Source of the DNA: Pedosphaera sp.
GTDB taxonomy: Bacteria > Verrucomicrobiota > Verrucomicrobiia > Limisphaerales > SXQI01
DNA length: 40,151 bases
Assembly: GCA_025359965.1 (NCBI GenBank)
Contig: JANYDC010000089.1
Location: 1 to 40,151 of the forward strand
Direction: 5' to 3'
Part shown: piece by piece, positions 17,885-25,251 of the stretch
How positions within the stretch are numbered: position 1 is the stretch's first letter
How the letters are laid out: each line of letters begins with the position of its first letter
Position numbers and translations under genes: made by a program
The notes under the pieces: model-generated
Databases searched by the model: none
What the model saw: only the letters and a program-made list of their open reading frames with translations
Told to the model about the DNA's origin: nothing

Positions 17885-19618
17885 GTGGAGCAAATTGCCT
17901 TCAAGCAATTCAGCACCGTGCGCCTGACCACCACAAAACAGTACGACACCCTGAGCCGACTGACCTCTATTGGCTCGGCCCCCTCGGCGGACAGCCCCGT
18001 CGTGTTTGCCTATCAATACAATGACGCCAACCAAAGGCTCCGCGTCAATCAGGCCGATGGGGCTTATTGGTTGTACCGGTACGATTCCTTAGGTCAGGTG
18101 ATCAGCGGCAAGAAATATTTCCAGAACAACACGCCCATGCCCGGCCAGCAGTTCGAGTACGGCTTCGATGACATCGGCAACCGGCTTTCCTCCAAGTCAG
18201 GCGGGGACCAGAATGGTGTAAACTTAAGAAGCGCCATTTACACACCCAACCTGCTCAATCAATACTCCAGCCGCGCTGTTCCGGGAGGCTTGGATGTGGT
18301 GGGGCTGGCTCCAGTGGCCGCCACCATCACCGTCAACAGTTCCACCGTCGATTACCGGCGCGGGGAGTATTTCCAGAAGCTGCTCAGCCCGGTCAACACC
18401 TCGGTGTCTGTCTGGCAGAGTGTGGCCGTGGCCACCTCTGGCGTGGGCTCCACCAGCGGTAATGTCTATGTGCCTAAAACCCCAGAGAACTTCAGCTACG
18501 ATCTGGATGGCAACCAGACCGTAGATGGACGATGGAACCACACGTGGGACGCCGAAAACCGCATCATCCGCATGGTGGCCAACTCAGCCGTGGGACCCCA
18601 GCAGCGGATTGATTTCGGATACGACGCCAAGGGACGGAGAATCAGCAAGAAAGTATGGAATAACACAGCAGGGAAGGGAATCCCGGCCACATACCTACGC
18701 TTTACCTACGATGGCTGGAACCTTCCGGCCGAGCTGGACGGCAACAACACCAACTCCATCGTCCGCAGTTACATCTGGGGCAGTGACCTGAGCGGTTCGA
18801 TGCAGGGTGCAGGGGGAGTGGGCGGTCTGCTCATGATCAACGACCCAACCACTGTCACCACTCATTTCGTGACCTACGATGGCAACGACAACGTCGCCGC
18901 CACCGTTAGCGGGAGTGCTGGAACCACCACCGCCGCGTACGAATACGGCCCCTTCGGCGAAGTCATCCGCTCCACCGGCACCATCTCCAAAACAAACCCC
19001 TACCGATTCTCCACCAAATACCAGGACAACGAATCCGACCTCCTCTACTATGGCTACCGCTACTACAGCCAGTCTACGGGCAGATGGTTGAGCCGGGATC
19101 CGATAGGGGAGAAAGGCGGGATAAATATAATCGCGTTTGTGCAGAATGAAGCCTTAAGCCGGATAGACAGAAACGGTTTAGTGTCGATGGGATTTATGAA
19201 ACTTTTTATTCATGGATGTGAAAACGCTTGTGACTTGTCCAAGAGCCTAGGCTATTCTTATGGCGACGCTGCTGGCATTATCTGCTGTAAAGGTACCAAG
19301 ATCGTCTGTGTTTGGGATGAAGGGGGGAGTACTCAGGCAAGTCATTCCATTGCTAGAAAGATTATAACAGATTGCGCAACAAAGCATGAAGAAGACCACT
19401 TGGCGGATTCCTTTTGTGTGTTTAACTGCGGCTCCGGATTTAGCAGGGCGCGAACATTCACCAATGTAAAGGAGAAGGAATGCCGAGCCTTCAAAATTGA
19501 GAGGCAATGCCTAACCGATTCGATTTCGCTCTGCAAAGGGGATTTCAAGTGCGAAGCTGATGTAAGATCGGAAAAAGGAGATGTCGAAAACCGGATAGAA
19601 ATAAACTGTGGTAAATAG
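17885..19618 (+). CDS. 5'-truncated RHS-repeat protein with a cysteine-rich HExxH C-terminal domain
   Basis: A 577-residue frame from a GTG. Homology-like RHS coding reaches back to about 17840 (EYAKICNVANSPLV), where a TAA at 17837-17839 cuts it off; no signal sequence or N-terminal shell remains, so this is the 3' end of a larger gene. YD-type repeats fill residues 20-320. The RHS core signature follows (YGPFGEVIRSTG, then YYGYRYYSQSTGRWLSRDPIG). After RIDRNG (about 19176) comes a switch to a roughly 146-residue domain with 13 cysteines, a CATKHEEDH stretch (HExxH at 19385-19399) and ECRAFKIERQCL. RHS C-termini are usually toxins, and HExxH suggests a metallopeptidase. The C-terminal part is visibly more AT-rich than the core. 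The next gene overlaps by 11 bases. Confidence 0.8.
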   Translation: MEQIAFKQFSTVRLTTTKQYDTLSRLTSIGSAPSADSPVVFAYQYNDANQRLRVNQADGAYWLYRYDSLGQVISGKKYFQNNTPMPGQQFEYGFDDIGNRLSSKSGGDQNGVNLRSAIYTPNLLNQYSSRAVPGGLDVVGLAPVAATITVNSSTVDYRRGEYFQKLLSPVNTSVSVWQSVAVATSGVGSTSGNVYVPKTPENFSYDLDGNQTVDGRWNHTWDAENRIIRMVANSAVGPQQRIDFGYDAKGRRISKKVWNNTAGKGIPATYLRFTYDGWNLPAELDGNNTNSIVRSYIWGSDLSGSMQGAGGVGGLLMINDPTTVTTHFVTYDGNDNVAATVSGSAGTTTAAYEYGPFGEVIRSTGTISKTNPYRFSTKYQDNESDLLYYGYRYYSQSTGRWLSRDPIGEKGGINIIAFVQNEALSRIDRNGLVSMGFMKLFIHGCENACDLSKSLGYSYGDAAGIICCKGTKIVCVWDEGGSTQASHSIARKIITDCATKHEEDHLADSFCVFNCGSGFSRARTFTNVKEKECRAFKIERQCLTDSISLCKGDFKCEADVRSEKGDVENRIEINCGK

Positions 19619-19892
19619 AAAATACATCCTGGCCGCCGCTGTCATTGGGTGTGTCGTCATTTGGTTGAAGGTTTTGCCTCTTTTAACTCAATCGCGAGAG
19701 GAGAGATTGGCTCGGGCGCTCGCCAAGACGGAGGTGTCGAAACGCGGTTGGATGCTGAGTATGGTTACGAACGTCAGGCATGAAAGCAATCGATGGATTA
19801 TTTATATCGAACGCTTTCCTCGTGAGTTTGGTGGGAATGCGTTTGTGGATGTGGAAAACGGAAAAGTAGTAAAGTATCGTGGCGGAAAGTAG
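19608..19892 (+). CDS. Small membrane-anchored protein, candidate immunity partner of the RHS C-terminal domain
   Basis: A 94-residue protein with one N-terminal membrane helix (residues 6-24) and a basic, otherwise soluble domain (WMLSMVTNVRHESNRWIIYIERF, then GGNAFVDVENGKVVKYRGGK), suggesting strands of a small beta-rich fold. It starts 11 bases before the end of the RHS gene in another frame, the coupling expected of a toxin-immunity pair. Base composition is AT-rich like the RHS C-terminal segment, so both were probably acquired together. No named immunity family is recognised; the role rests on position and overlap. The start (GTG at 19608) is tentative. Confidence 0.55.
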   Translation: MVNRKYILAAAVIGCVVIWLKVLPLLTQSREERLARALAKTEVSKRGWMLSMVTNVRHESNRWIIYIERFPREFGGNAFVDVENGKVVKYRGGK

Positions 19893-19943
19893 CCATTTTA
19901 TAACTCTCCCCCTTCTGTGTCGCATGTGCTAACCGGAACAATC

Positions 19944-20200
19944 GGCAACCAGTCGCACGTGATGCACCGACTTTGCTACTAGCTATAAATTGCCGGAAAT
20001 GAGCTGGGATCTCCAAGCCCCACGAATCGGCGAACTCAAAAAATCTTCGCTTCGCAAAAAGGAGTTCTTTGAGTTCGGGTTCCGCATAATACGGCATGCT
20101 CCGAATCCAATATCTATTCGGACGCCTAATACGCGGGCCTTTCACAGCCAGTAACGTCCAAGTCGGCCTTAGGTTGGTTCTAAGGCCTGGCTCCATTCTT
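19944..20200. repeat. Right copy of the diverged direct repeat flanking the RHS module
   Basis: Counterpart of the left copy at 17543-17731, in the same orientation, starting 51 bases after the candidate immunity gene. It carries an extra block of about 55 bases at roughly 20003-20058. A minus-strand frame (19798-20232) runs through it, and the left copy gives related peptide pieces on the same strand (IASSKMG versus IASSKVG). The frame is broken by stops in the left copy, so I treat both as non-coding or long-dead coding repeats. No other gene is visible between 19893 and 20323. Confidence 0.6.
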
Positions 20201-20323
20201 TTCACTTTCGGGGCAGGAGTTTGCCAGAACAAACCCTACCAACCCATGTTCGTCCGAGGTCATTTTGATTCGATTGGTCTTCCTGCCTGGAAATATCACC
20301 TGCACCCCGGACGAATCTTCCCT

Positions 20324-20734
20324 TCAATACTCCACTTTGAACGTGGGTGAATCCTCGGGCCTACTCAAGCGCGCATCGTAGATCCTGGTCGTCGAAATAT
20401 TCGCGTGCCCCAGCCATTTCTGCACCTTGGCAATATCCGCATTGTGCTCCAGGGCGTTGGTGGCCGCAGTCTTCCTGAGCGCGTGCGGGCCAAATCCCTC
20501 TACCGAAATACCCACCTCCTTGGCGTATTTCATGGCCACATTCCAGTACACCGAACAGTTGGTGAGTCCCGATTCCCTTTTGCCGTCCGGGCGTTTGACC
20601 GGGCGAAAGAGAGCTCCGTCCATGTCGAGGCGGTAGCCGGCCGCATCGAGATAATCCTGCACCAACCCCACCGCCCTGGGATGCACCGGCAGATAACGAA
20701 TCTTCGAGCGTTTGCCCTGCACCGTGAGCGTCAT
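20324..20734 (-). pseudogene. Tyrosine recombinase (integrase) C-terminal fragment
   Basis: The 136-residue frame holds the second half of a tyrosine-recombinase catalytic domain: the beta-hairpin Lys region ([15 protein letters not shown]), the HxxR box ([12 protein letters not shown]), the LGH His and the nucleophile Tyr in TRIYD. The N-terminal arm-binding and core-binding domains and the first catalytic Arg are missing. Similarity continues a few codons upstream of the first ATG (ARRGIM) until a TAG near 20750. It therefore cannot act alone. It points toward, and lies 130 bases from, the 3' end of tRNA-Thr, the usual attachment region for such enzymes, which suggests the relic of an integrated element. 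Confidence 0.8.
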
Positions 20735-20864
20735 GATGCCTCGGCGGGCCTAAATCCTCGACAAAACTATTTCACCGATAATCCTGGCTAAGAAGAAAGG
20801 GCGGCTCTTTCACTAAGACTTCTGAAAAAAGGATCCCTACCCATACTGCTGTTGAAATTGAGAA

Positions 20865-20939
20865 TGGAGCCAGTTGTCGGGATTGAACCGACGACCGACG
20901 GTTTACAAAACCGTTGCTCTACCACTGAGCTAAACTGGC
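20865..20939 (-). tRNA. tRNA-Thr (anticodon TGT)
   Basis: On the minus strand a full cloverleaf is visible. The acceptor arm is GCCAGTT/AACTGGC, the D-arm is AGCTCAGTGGTAGAGC, and the anticodon stem CGGTT/AACCG holds a loop with TGT. The T-arm contains GGTTCAATCCC, and CCA is encoded after the discriminator base (20867-20865). TGT reads ACA (threonine). The integrase fragment lies on its 3' side. Confidence 0.96.
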
Positions 20940-20953
20940 CCTTTGATCAGAAA

Positions 20954-20982
20954 GAAATAGGCGAGCCACGACCGTAGTGCAA
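20954..20982 (-). promoter_or_regulatory. Weak promoter candidate for tRNA-Thr
   Basis: Reading the minus strand, TTGCAC (20982-20977) and TATTTC (20959-20954) are 17 bases apart and end 14 bases before the mature tRNA. Each box matches only 3 of 6 consensus positions, so support is mainly spacing and position. Confidence 0.25.
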
Positions 20983-21032
20983 GCTGATTCACTGATGGCT
21001 CGGTCGAACGAAGTGTTTTTGCGGCCTGCTGT

Positions 21033-21605
21033 TCAGTGCAGCATGGCGATGGGATTGGGGGTGGAGATCAGTTTAGCCTCAAGATCAAGGTAGAAATCCA
21101 GACGGCTGCGGGTTTCTGGTTCGTCGATTTCCTTGGCCATCAAATAGTAGGTGGCGTAGTGGTTGCCCTCGGACTCGACCAGGCTGCGGTAGAATTCAGC
21201 CAGTTCCGCATCGATCGGTTTGAGAGCTTCGCCCAGCAACTGGAATTTTTCGCAACTGCGTCCTTCGATAAGCGAACAACAGAGCAGGTGGTCGATGACT
21301 TGCTGCCTTGAACCACTGCGGATGGTTTTCATTAATCCGCTGATCCATGGACTGGAGCGTGCCTGGGTGAAAGCGATGCCGCGTTTTTTGAGCAAGGCCA
21401 GCACCAATTGGAAATGCTGGAGTTCCTCGATGGCGATGGCGTTCAGTTCATCGACGCGCGGGAAAAGCTCACGATATTTTTCCAGGCTGATGGAGGTCGT
21501 GGCCGCCTTGCGCTCAAGGTGGGCGTGGTCGATTAAGACCTCGGGAAGGTTGCCCAGTATCTTGGGCAGCCAGTCTTGGGGGATTTTGGCGCGGAACAAC
21601 AACAT
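21033..21605 (-). CDS. miaE: MiaE-like tRNA hydroxylase (ferritin-like diiron protein)
   Basis: A 190-residue protein similar to tRNA-(2-methylthio-N6-isopentenyl-adenosine37) hydroxylase, an oxygen-dependent diiron enzyme acting on A37 of UNN-reading tRNAs. Candidate iron ligands are ordered as in the family: LIDHAHLERKA, then AIEELQHFQLVLALL (ExxH), then LIEGRSCEKFQLL and ESEGNHYATYYLMA (ExxxH-type). Length is close to that of other short MiaE proteins. It lies 90 bases from tRNA-Thr(TGT), but that tRNA should carry a threonylcarbamoyl-A37, so proximity does not imply a substrate. The next gene diverges. Confidence 0.85.
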   Translation of the reverse strand: MLLFRAKIPQDWLPKILGNLPEVLIDHAHLERKAATTSISLEKYRELFPRVDELNAIAIEELQHFQLVLALLKKRGIAFTQARSSPWISGLMKTIRSGSRQQVIDHLLCCSLIEGRSCEKFQLLGEALKPIDAELAEFYRSLVESEGNHYATYYLMAKEIDEPETRSRLDFYLDLEAKLISTPNPIAMLH

Positions 21606-21681
21606 GAGGTGAGCCTACAAAACGCAGGCCTAAATACTCAAGCGACTTGCGTTGCCGAGATGTCGAACCCACATTCACAGC

Positions 21682-22011
21682 ATGTTTCAATATCTTAGCA
21701 GGGCCGCGGACAAGCCGTGGGTGCCCGGGCCATATGCCGGCGTCGAACTTCGTATTCTGCACAAAAATGAGGAAACCGGCGCGGTGACGGTGTTGCGGAA
21801 GTTTCATGCCGGCGTCACGGTGCCCGCGCATGTCCATCCTATGGCCAATGAGTATGTGTACGTTCTTTCAGGTGATTGGGAGGAGGAAGGGCAGATCCAC
21901 AGCACTGGCAGTTATTTCTTTGCGCCCAAAGGCCAGAAGCACGGACCGCATCGCGCGGCCACCGAAGTCATCAGCCTGACGCATTTCGATGGTCCTTTAA
22001 CCGTAACCTGA
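21682..22011 (+). CDS. Cupin-domain protein (ChrR-like)
   Basis: A 109-residue single-domain cupin. Motif 1 contains VPAHVHPMANEYVYVLSGDW, with the HxH...E metal ligands, and motif 2 is YFFAPKGQKHGPH. This matches the anti-sigma-factor ChrR-like cupins, which bind a divalent metal; no zinc-binding anti-sigma domain is attached here. The ATG at 21682 is preferred over a TTG 30 bases upstream. The target or substrate is unknown. Confidence 0.8.
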   Translation: MFQYLSRAADKPWVPGPYAGVELRILHKNEETGAVTVLRKFHAGVTVPAHVHPMANEYVYVLSGDWEEEGQIHSTGSYFFAPKGQKHGPHRAATEVISLTHFDGPLTVT

Positions 22012-22062
22012 GGAGTTGAGGTTTGCCGACCTCTCCTGCTTTATGGTAGTTTTAAGTCACGT

Positions 22063-23172
22063 ATGACTGATCCCCGCTTTGCGAAGCTGAGCCAATTGCT
22101 GGTGCGTTACTCGACCGAACTCAAGAAGGGCGAGCGAGTTCTGCTGGATATGATCGATGTGCCGGATGAGTTCACCGTGCAGTTGATCCGTGCAGTGCGG
22201 GCGGTTGGAGCCATTGCCATTGTTGAGACAAGGCACACACGCATTTCACGCGAAATGCTGCGCGACACTTCCTCAGAACATGCCGAATTGGTCAGAGATT
22301 TGGAAATGTTCCGCATGAAACGTGTGGAGTCTTACATCGCCATTCGCGGGAGTGCCAACGCCAATGAAAGTTCCGATGTTCCCGGGGATCGTCTTGCACT
22401 GTACAACAAGACTCTTCGTCCCGTCCTGAATTACCGCGTGAACAAAACCCGCTGGGTGGTTTTGCGCTGGCCCACGCCGAGCATGGCGCAGTCCGCCAAT
22501 ATGTCGACTGAGGCGTTCGAAGACTTTTATTTCGACGTCTGCACTATGGATTACGCCAAGATGGCGAAAGCCATGACGCCTCTGGAGGACCGAATGAAGG
22601 CTGCCGACAGCGTGCATCTCAAGGCTCCCGGGACGGACCTCACTTTTAGCATTAAAGGAATCGGAGCCAAGAGCTGCAATGGCAAGCTCAACGTGCCCGA
22701 TGGCGAGGTGTTCTCATGCCCGGTCAAAAAATCGGCCAATGGAGTGATTCAATTTAATACGCCAACTCTTTATTCGGGCACCAAGTTTGAGAACGTGCGT
22801 TTGGTGCTGAAGGAGGGGAAAGTGGTTGAGGCGACCTCGTCAAACTCCAAGCGTTTAAACGAGATTCTGGATACTGATGCTGGCGCGCGTTACATCGGTG
22901 AATTCGCTTTGGGCTTCAATCCGCATATCAAAAACCCGATGTGTGACATCCTTTTTGATGAAAAGATTGCGGGTTCCCTGCACTTCACTCCCGGGCAGGC
23001 CTACGAGATTGCCGACAACGGCAACCGTTCTGCAGTCCACTGGGATATGGTTCTGATCCAGCGCCCGGAATGGGGTGGCGGAGAGGTTTGGTTTGACGGC
23101 GAATTGATCCGCAAGGATGGATTGTTTCTTCCGAAAGATTTGCGCGGCTTGAACCCGTCCAATCTGCTCTGA
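22063..23172 (+). CDS. M29-family aminopeptidase
   Basis: A 369-residue cytoplasmic aminopeptidase of the thermophilic AmpS/PepS (M29) type. The family arrangement is visible: an N-terminal Rossmann-like domain (MTDPRFAKLSQLLVRYSTELKKGE, VLLDMIDV), a middle segment with PDGEVFSCP (metal-ligand Glu), IGEFALGFNP (second Glu) and a C-terminal GSLHF and HWDMVLI with the His and Asp ligands. Length fits. It would release N-terminal residues from peptides using two metal ions. It is convergent with the glycosyltransferase gene, with 2 bases between the stop codons. Confidence 0.9.
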   Translation: MTDPRFAKLSQLLVRYSTELKKGERVLLDMIDVPDEFTVQLIRAVRAVGAIAIVETRHTRISREMLRDTSSEHAELVRDLEMFRMKRVESYIAIRGSANANESSDVPGDRLALYNKTLRPVLNYRVNKTRWVVLRWPTPSMAQSANMSTEAFEDFYFDVCTMDYAKMAKAMTPLEDRMKAADSVHLKAPGTDLTFSIKGIGAKSCNGKLNVPDGEVFSCPVKKSANGVIQFNTPTLYSGTKFENVRLVLKEGKVVEATSSNSKRLNEILDTDAGARYIGEFALGFNPHIKNPMCDILFDEKIAGSLHFTPGQAYEIADNGNRSAVHWDMVLIQRPEWGGGEVWFDGELIRKDGLFLPKDLRGLNPSNLL

Positions 23173-23174
23173 GC

Positions 23175-24341
23175 TTAAGTTTCGCTGAGCAGAAAGGCTT
23201 TTTCCAGCGACTTGCAGTGGGCGATATCGGTGAAATTCATGAGGAAACGTGTTCTTAGGGTCATGAAATCATCCGATTGTGATGCCCTTTCCAAAGCGGA
23301 GGCCAGCGCGGGTACGTCCTTTGGAGCCACAAGAGTAGGGTAGTTCTCCGGGAGGATCTGGGGGATAGCCCGCCAGGTGCTGGCCACGACTGGCAGCCCA
23401 TAAGCCAGAGCCTCTATCACTACGAGCGAGAGGGTTTCCGCCCAGTAATAGGTGGGGAAGCAAAAAATATCTGCCTCAGCATAAAGCTTTGCTTTGTCCG
23501 AGCCACCTGCAAACCCCACATACCTCACTTGATCCGCTGCGCCGAGTTCATCAATTGTTTGATGGTAGAGGGTCTCCTCCGTTGAGTTGCGGAAGGTGCC
23601 GGCGACGGTAAGCGCATAACGGCATGAGCTGCCCACCGCCTTGGCTCTTTGATTGGCCAAGGCCACACCACGGATGGAATCAAGCAATCCTTTCTCCTGG
23701 CATCCCATGGAGAGGTACAAAACATTCACCACGGTCTGGACATCTTGAGCGCGCTGAGTTTGTCGGACTTTCAAGCGCGAGTTCCGAGCCGGAAGCAGGC
23801 TCGTCTCGAAGCCGGGGCAGGGATCGCGGATTCCGTTCCAAACCACTTTTGCATGGCGCGGGTCAAAGCTCAGGCTGTCCGGAAGCGTGTTGTCTGATGG
23901 GGCGATTGCCACATCAGCCTCATCAAGGACAAAGTGCGTCAACGCGCGCACGAGCCAGTTTTGCTGTTGATCCACCCAGGCTCCCAGACCAGCCGCGTGC
24001 CAGTGCAGAATGAGGCGGGAAAAAAATGGACGACAGAGGAGCAGAATGATCCAGTCTCTCACCAGCGCGTTGCGGACCGTGGGCGGGGCGGGCACATAGT
24101 AGAACGTGGAGATGCCATAACGGAACTTGAAGTAAATCGCCTGGCAACAATACCGAAGCAGGCGCATTGCCTTTTGCGGACGGAAACTGCCGAGATCGTC
24201 CAAATCCGAGGAGAATCTGGCGTCCACATGGTGGATTTCGACCGCCGAGGACGAGCCGCGAAGACCGTCCAGCATCAGTTGCACCATGAAACTTTGGCCA
24301 TGGTGTGGCGGCGGAGTGTGGGCAAAGACCAAAACTTTCAT
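23175..24341 (-). CDS. Glycosyltransferase, GT4-like (GT-B fold)
   Basis: A 388-residue protein. The N-terminal half begins VLVFAHTPPPHHGQSFMVQ, a Rossmann start with the Gly-rich acceptor loop, and the C-terminal half has YLSMGCQEKGLLDSIRG and the donor-binding signature LVVIEALAYGLPVVAS, with the conserved Glu of family-4 enzymes. It should transfer a sugar from a nucleotide donor to a glycan or lipid acceptor; the substrate cannot be read. The true start is ATG at 24341, since the upstream codon counted as a start is TTG. It diverges from the methyltransferase gene. No other polysaccharide genes are nearby. Confidence 0.88.
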   Translation of the reverse strand: MKVLVFAHTPPPHHGQSFMVQLMLDGLRGSSSAVEIHHVDARFSSDLDDLGSFRPQKAMRLLRYCCQAIYFKFRYGISTFYYVPAPPTVRNALVRDWIILLLCRPFFSRLILHWHAAGLGAWVDQQQNWLVRALTHFVLDEADVAIAPSDNTLPDSLSFDPRHAKVVWNGIRDPCPGFETSLLPARNSRLKVRQTQRAQDVQTVVNVLYLSMGCQEKGLLDSIRGVALANQRAKAVGSSCRYALTVAGTFRNSTEETLYHQTIDELGAADQVRYVGFAGGSDKAKLYAEADIFCFPTYYWAETLSLVVIEALAYGLPVVASTWRAIPQILPENYPTLVAPKDVPALASALERASQSDDFMTLRTRFLMNFTDIAHCKSLEKAFLLSET

Positions 24342-24565
24342 CAAAAAAAGCCGAGACCAGTATGGGTGGGATTATGGGCGGGAAATCTGGCATAGTCGCC
24401 ACAATTCACCAAGGTTTTTAAGAAATTTGACCGCCAAAAGTGCGCGCGAGGCGGTGCGCCCTTGAGGTCTTCTCGCAAAATCTTAACAAAAAGTCGTTGT
24501 CGCACCGTCGTTCGTGGATTACATCTTTGGCTGTTCCTCTGTTTGTCAGTTGCCACCAGAACAAT

Positions 24566-25180
24566 ATGAGCGTCGAATATATCGAGCGGGTTTATAACAG
24601 TTACTCAAATGTCTACGACTTTCTGTTTGGTAAAGTGTTTCAGAGCGGACGTGAACTGGGCCCCGAATTGCTCGATCTATTTGCTGACGCACGGTTGTTG
24701 GAGGTAGGGGTGGGCACCGGGCTCTCGCTCCCGTTGCTCCCGCGCAATATCCACATCACCGGTGTGGATCTTTCCGAAGGCATGCTTGAAAAGGCGCGTC
24801 AACGCGCGGCATCGCTCCATCTGAAGAACGTCAAGCTGCTCAAACGTGATGCCACACAGTTGGAATTTGCCGATCACTCATTTGATCGCGTGCTCGCCGC
24901 CTATTTCATTTCCGTGGTGCCAGACCCTGTCCGCGTGGTTTTGGAGATGAAGCGTGTGTGCAAGCCTGGCGGCGTGATTGTTTTCCTCAACCACTTCCAG
25001 AGCGAGCACCCGGTCATGGGCACTTTGGACAAGCTTTGGTCTCCACTTTGTTATCGGATCGGCTTCCGCACCGATTTAAACCTTCGTAAATTGATGGATG
25101 CCACCGGGCTTAAGGTGGATACCATCGAGCCCATCGGAATGTTTGGCCACTGGAAAGCGGTTCGCTGCATTAACCCCTAA
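24566..25180 (+). CDS. Class I SAM-dependent methyltransferase (phospholipid N-methyltransferase-like)
   Basis: A 204-residue protein with SAM motif I LLEVGVGTGLSLPLLP, motif II region ITGVDLSEGMLEKARQ, then DATQLEFADHSFDRVLAAY and KRVCKPGGVIVFLNHF. The N-terminus (YIERVYNSYSNVYDFLFGKVFQSGR) resembles PmtA-type phosphatidylethanolamine N-methyltransferases, so lipid methylation is the best guess, although related enzymes modify quinones. The ATG at 24566 is preferred because an in-frame start 126 bases upstream adds a stretch without similarity to such enzymes. Confidence 0.82.
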   Translation: MSVEYIERVYNSYSNVYDFLFGKVFQSGRELGPELLDLFADARLLEVGVGTGLSLPLLPRNIHITGVDLSEGMLEKARQRAASLHLKNVKLLKRDATQLEFADHSFDRVLAAYFISVVPDPVRVVLEMKRVCKPGGVIVFLNHFQSEHPVMGTLDKLWSPLCYRIGFRTDLNLRKLMDATGLKVDTIEPIGMFGHWKAVRCINP

Positions 25181-25251
25181 AATCTCCGGACGAACATCTC
25201 ACTTCCCGCTTTTCCAAACCGGCCGATTTCTGGCAGTGTCCGGTGATTCGC

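Noticed and set aside
19798..20232. Minus-strand frame of 144 codons through the right RHS-flanking repeat
   Set aside because: The left repeat copy gives related peptide pieces but with stops and frame changes, so coding constraint is not supported; treated as a repeat.
20962..21002. Inverted repeat CGAGCCA / TGGCTCG between tRNA-Thr and miaE, considered as a terminator
   Set aside because: The loop is 27 bases and no T-run follows on either strand.
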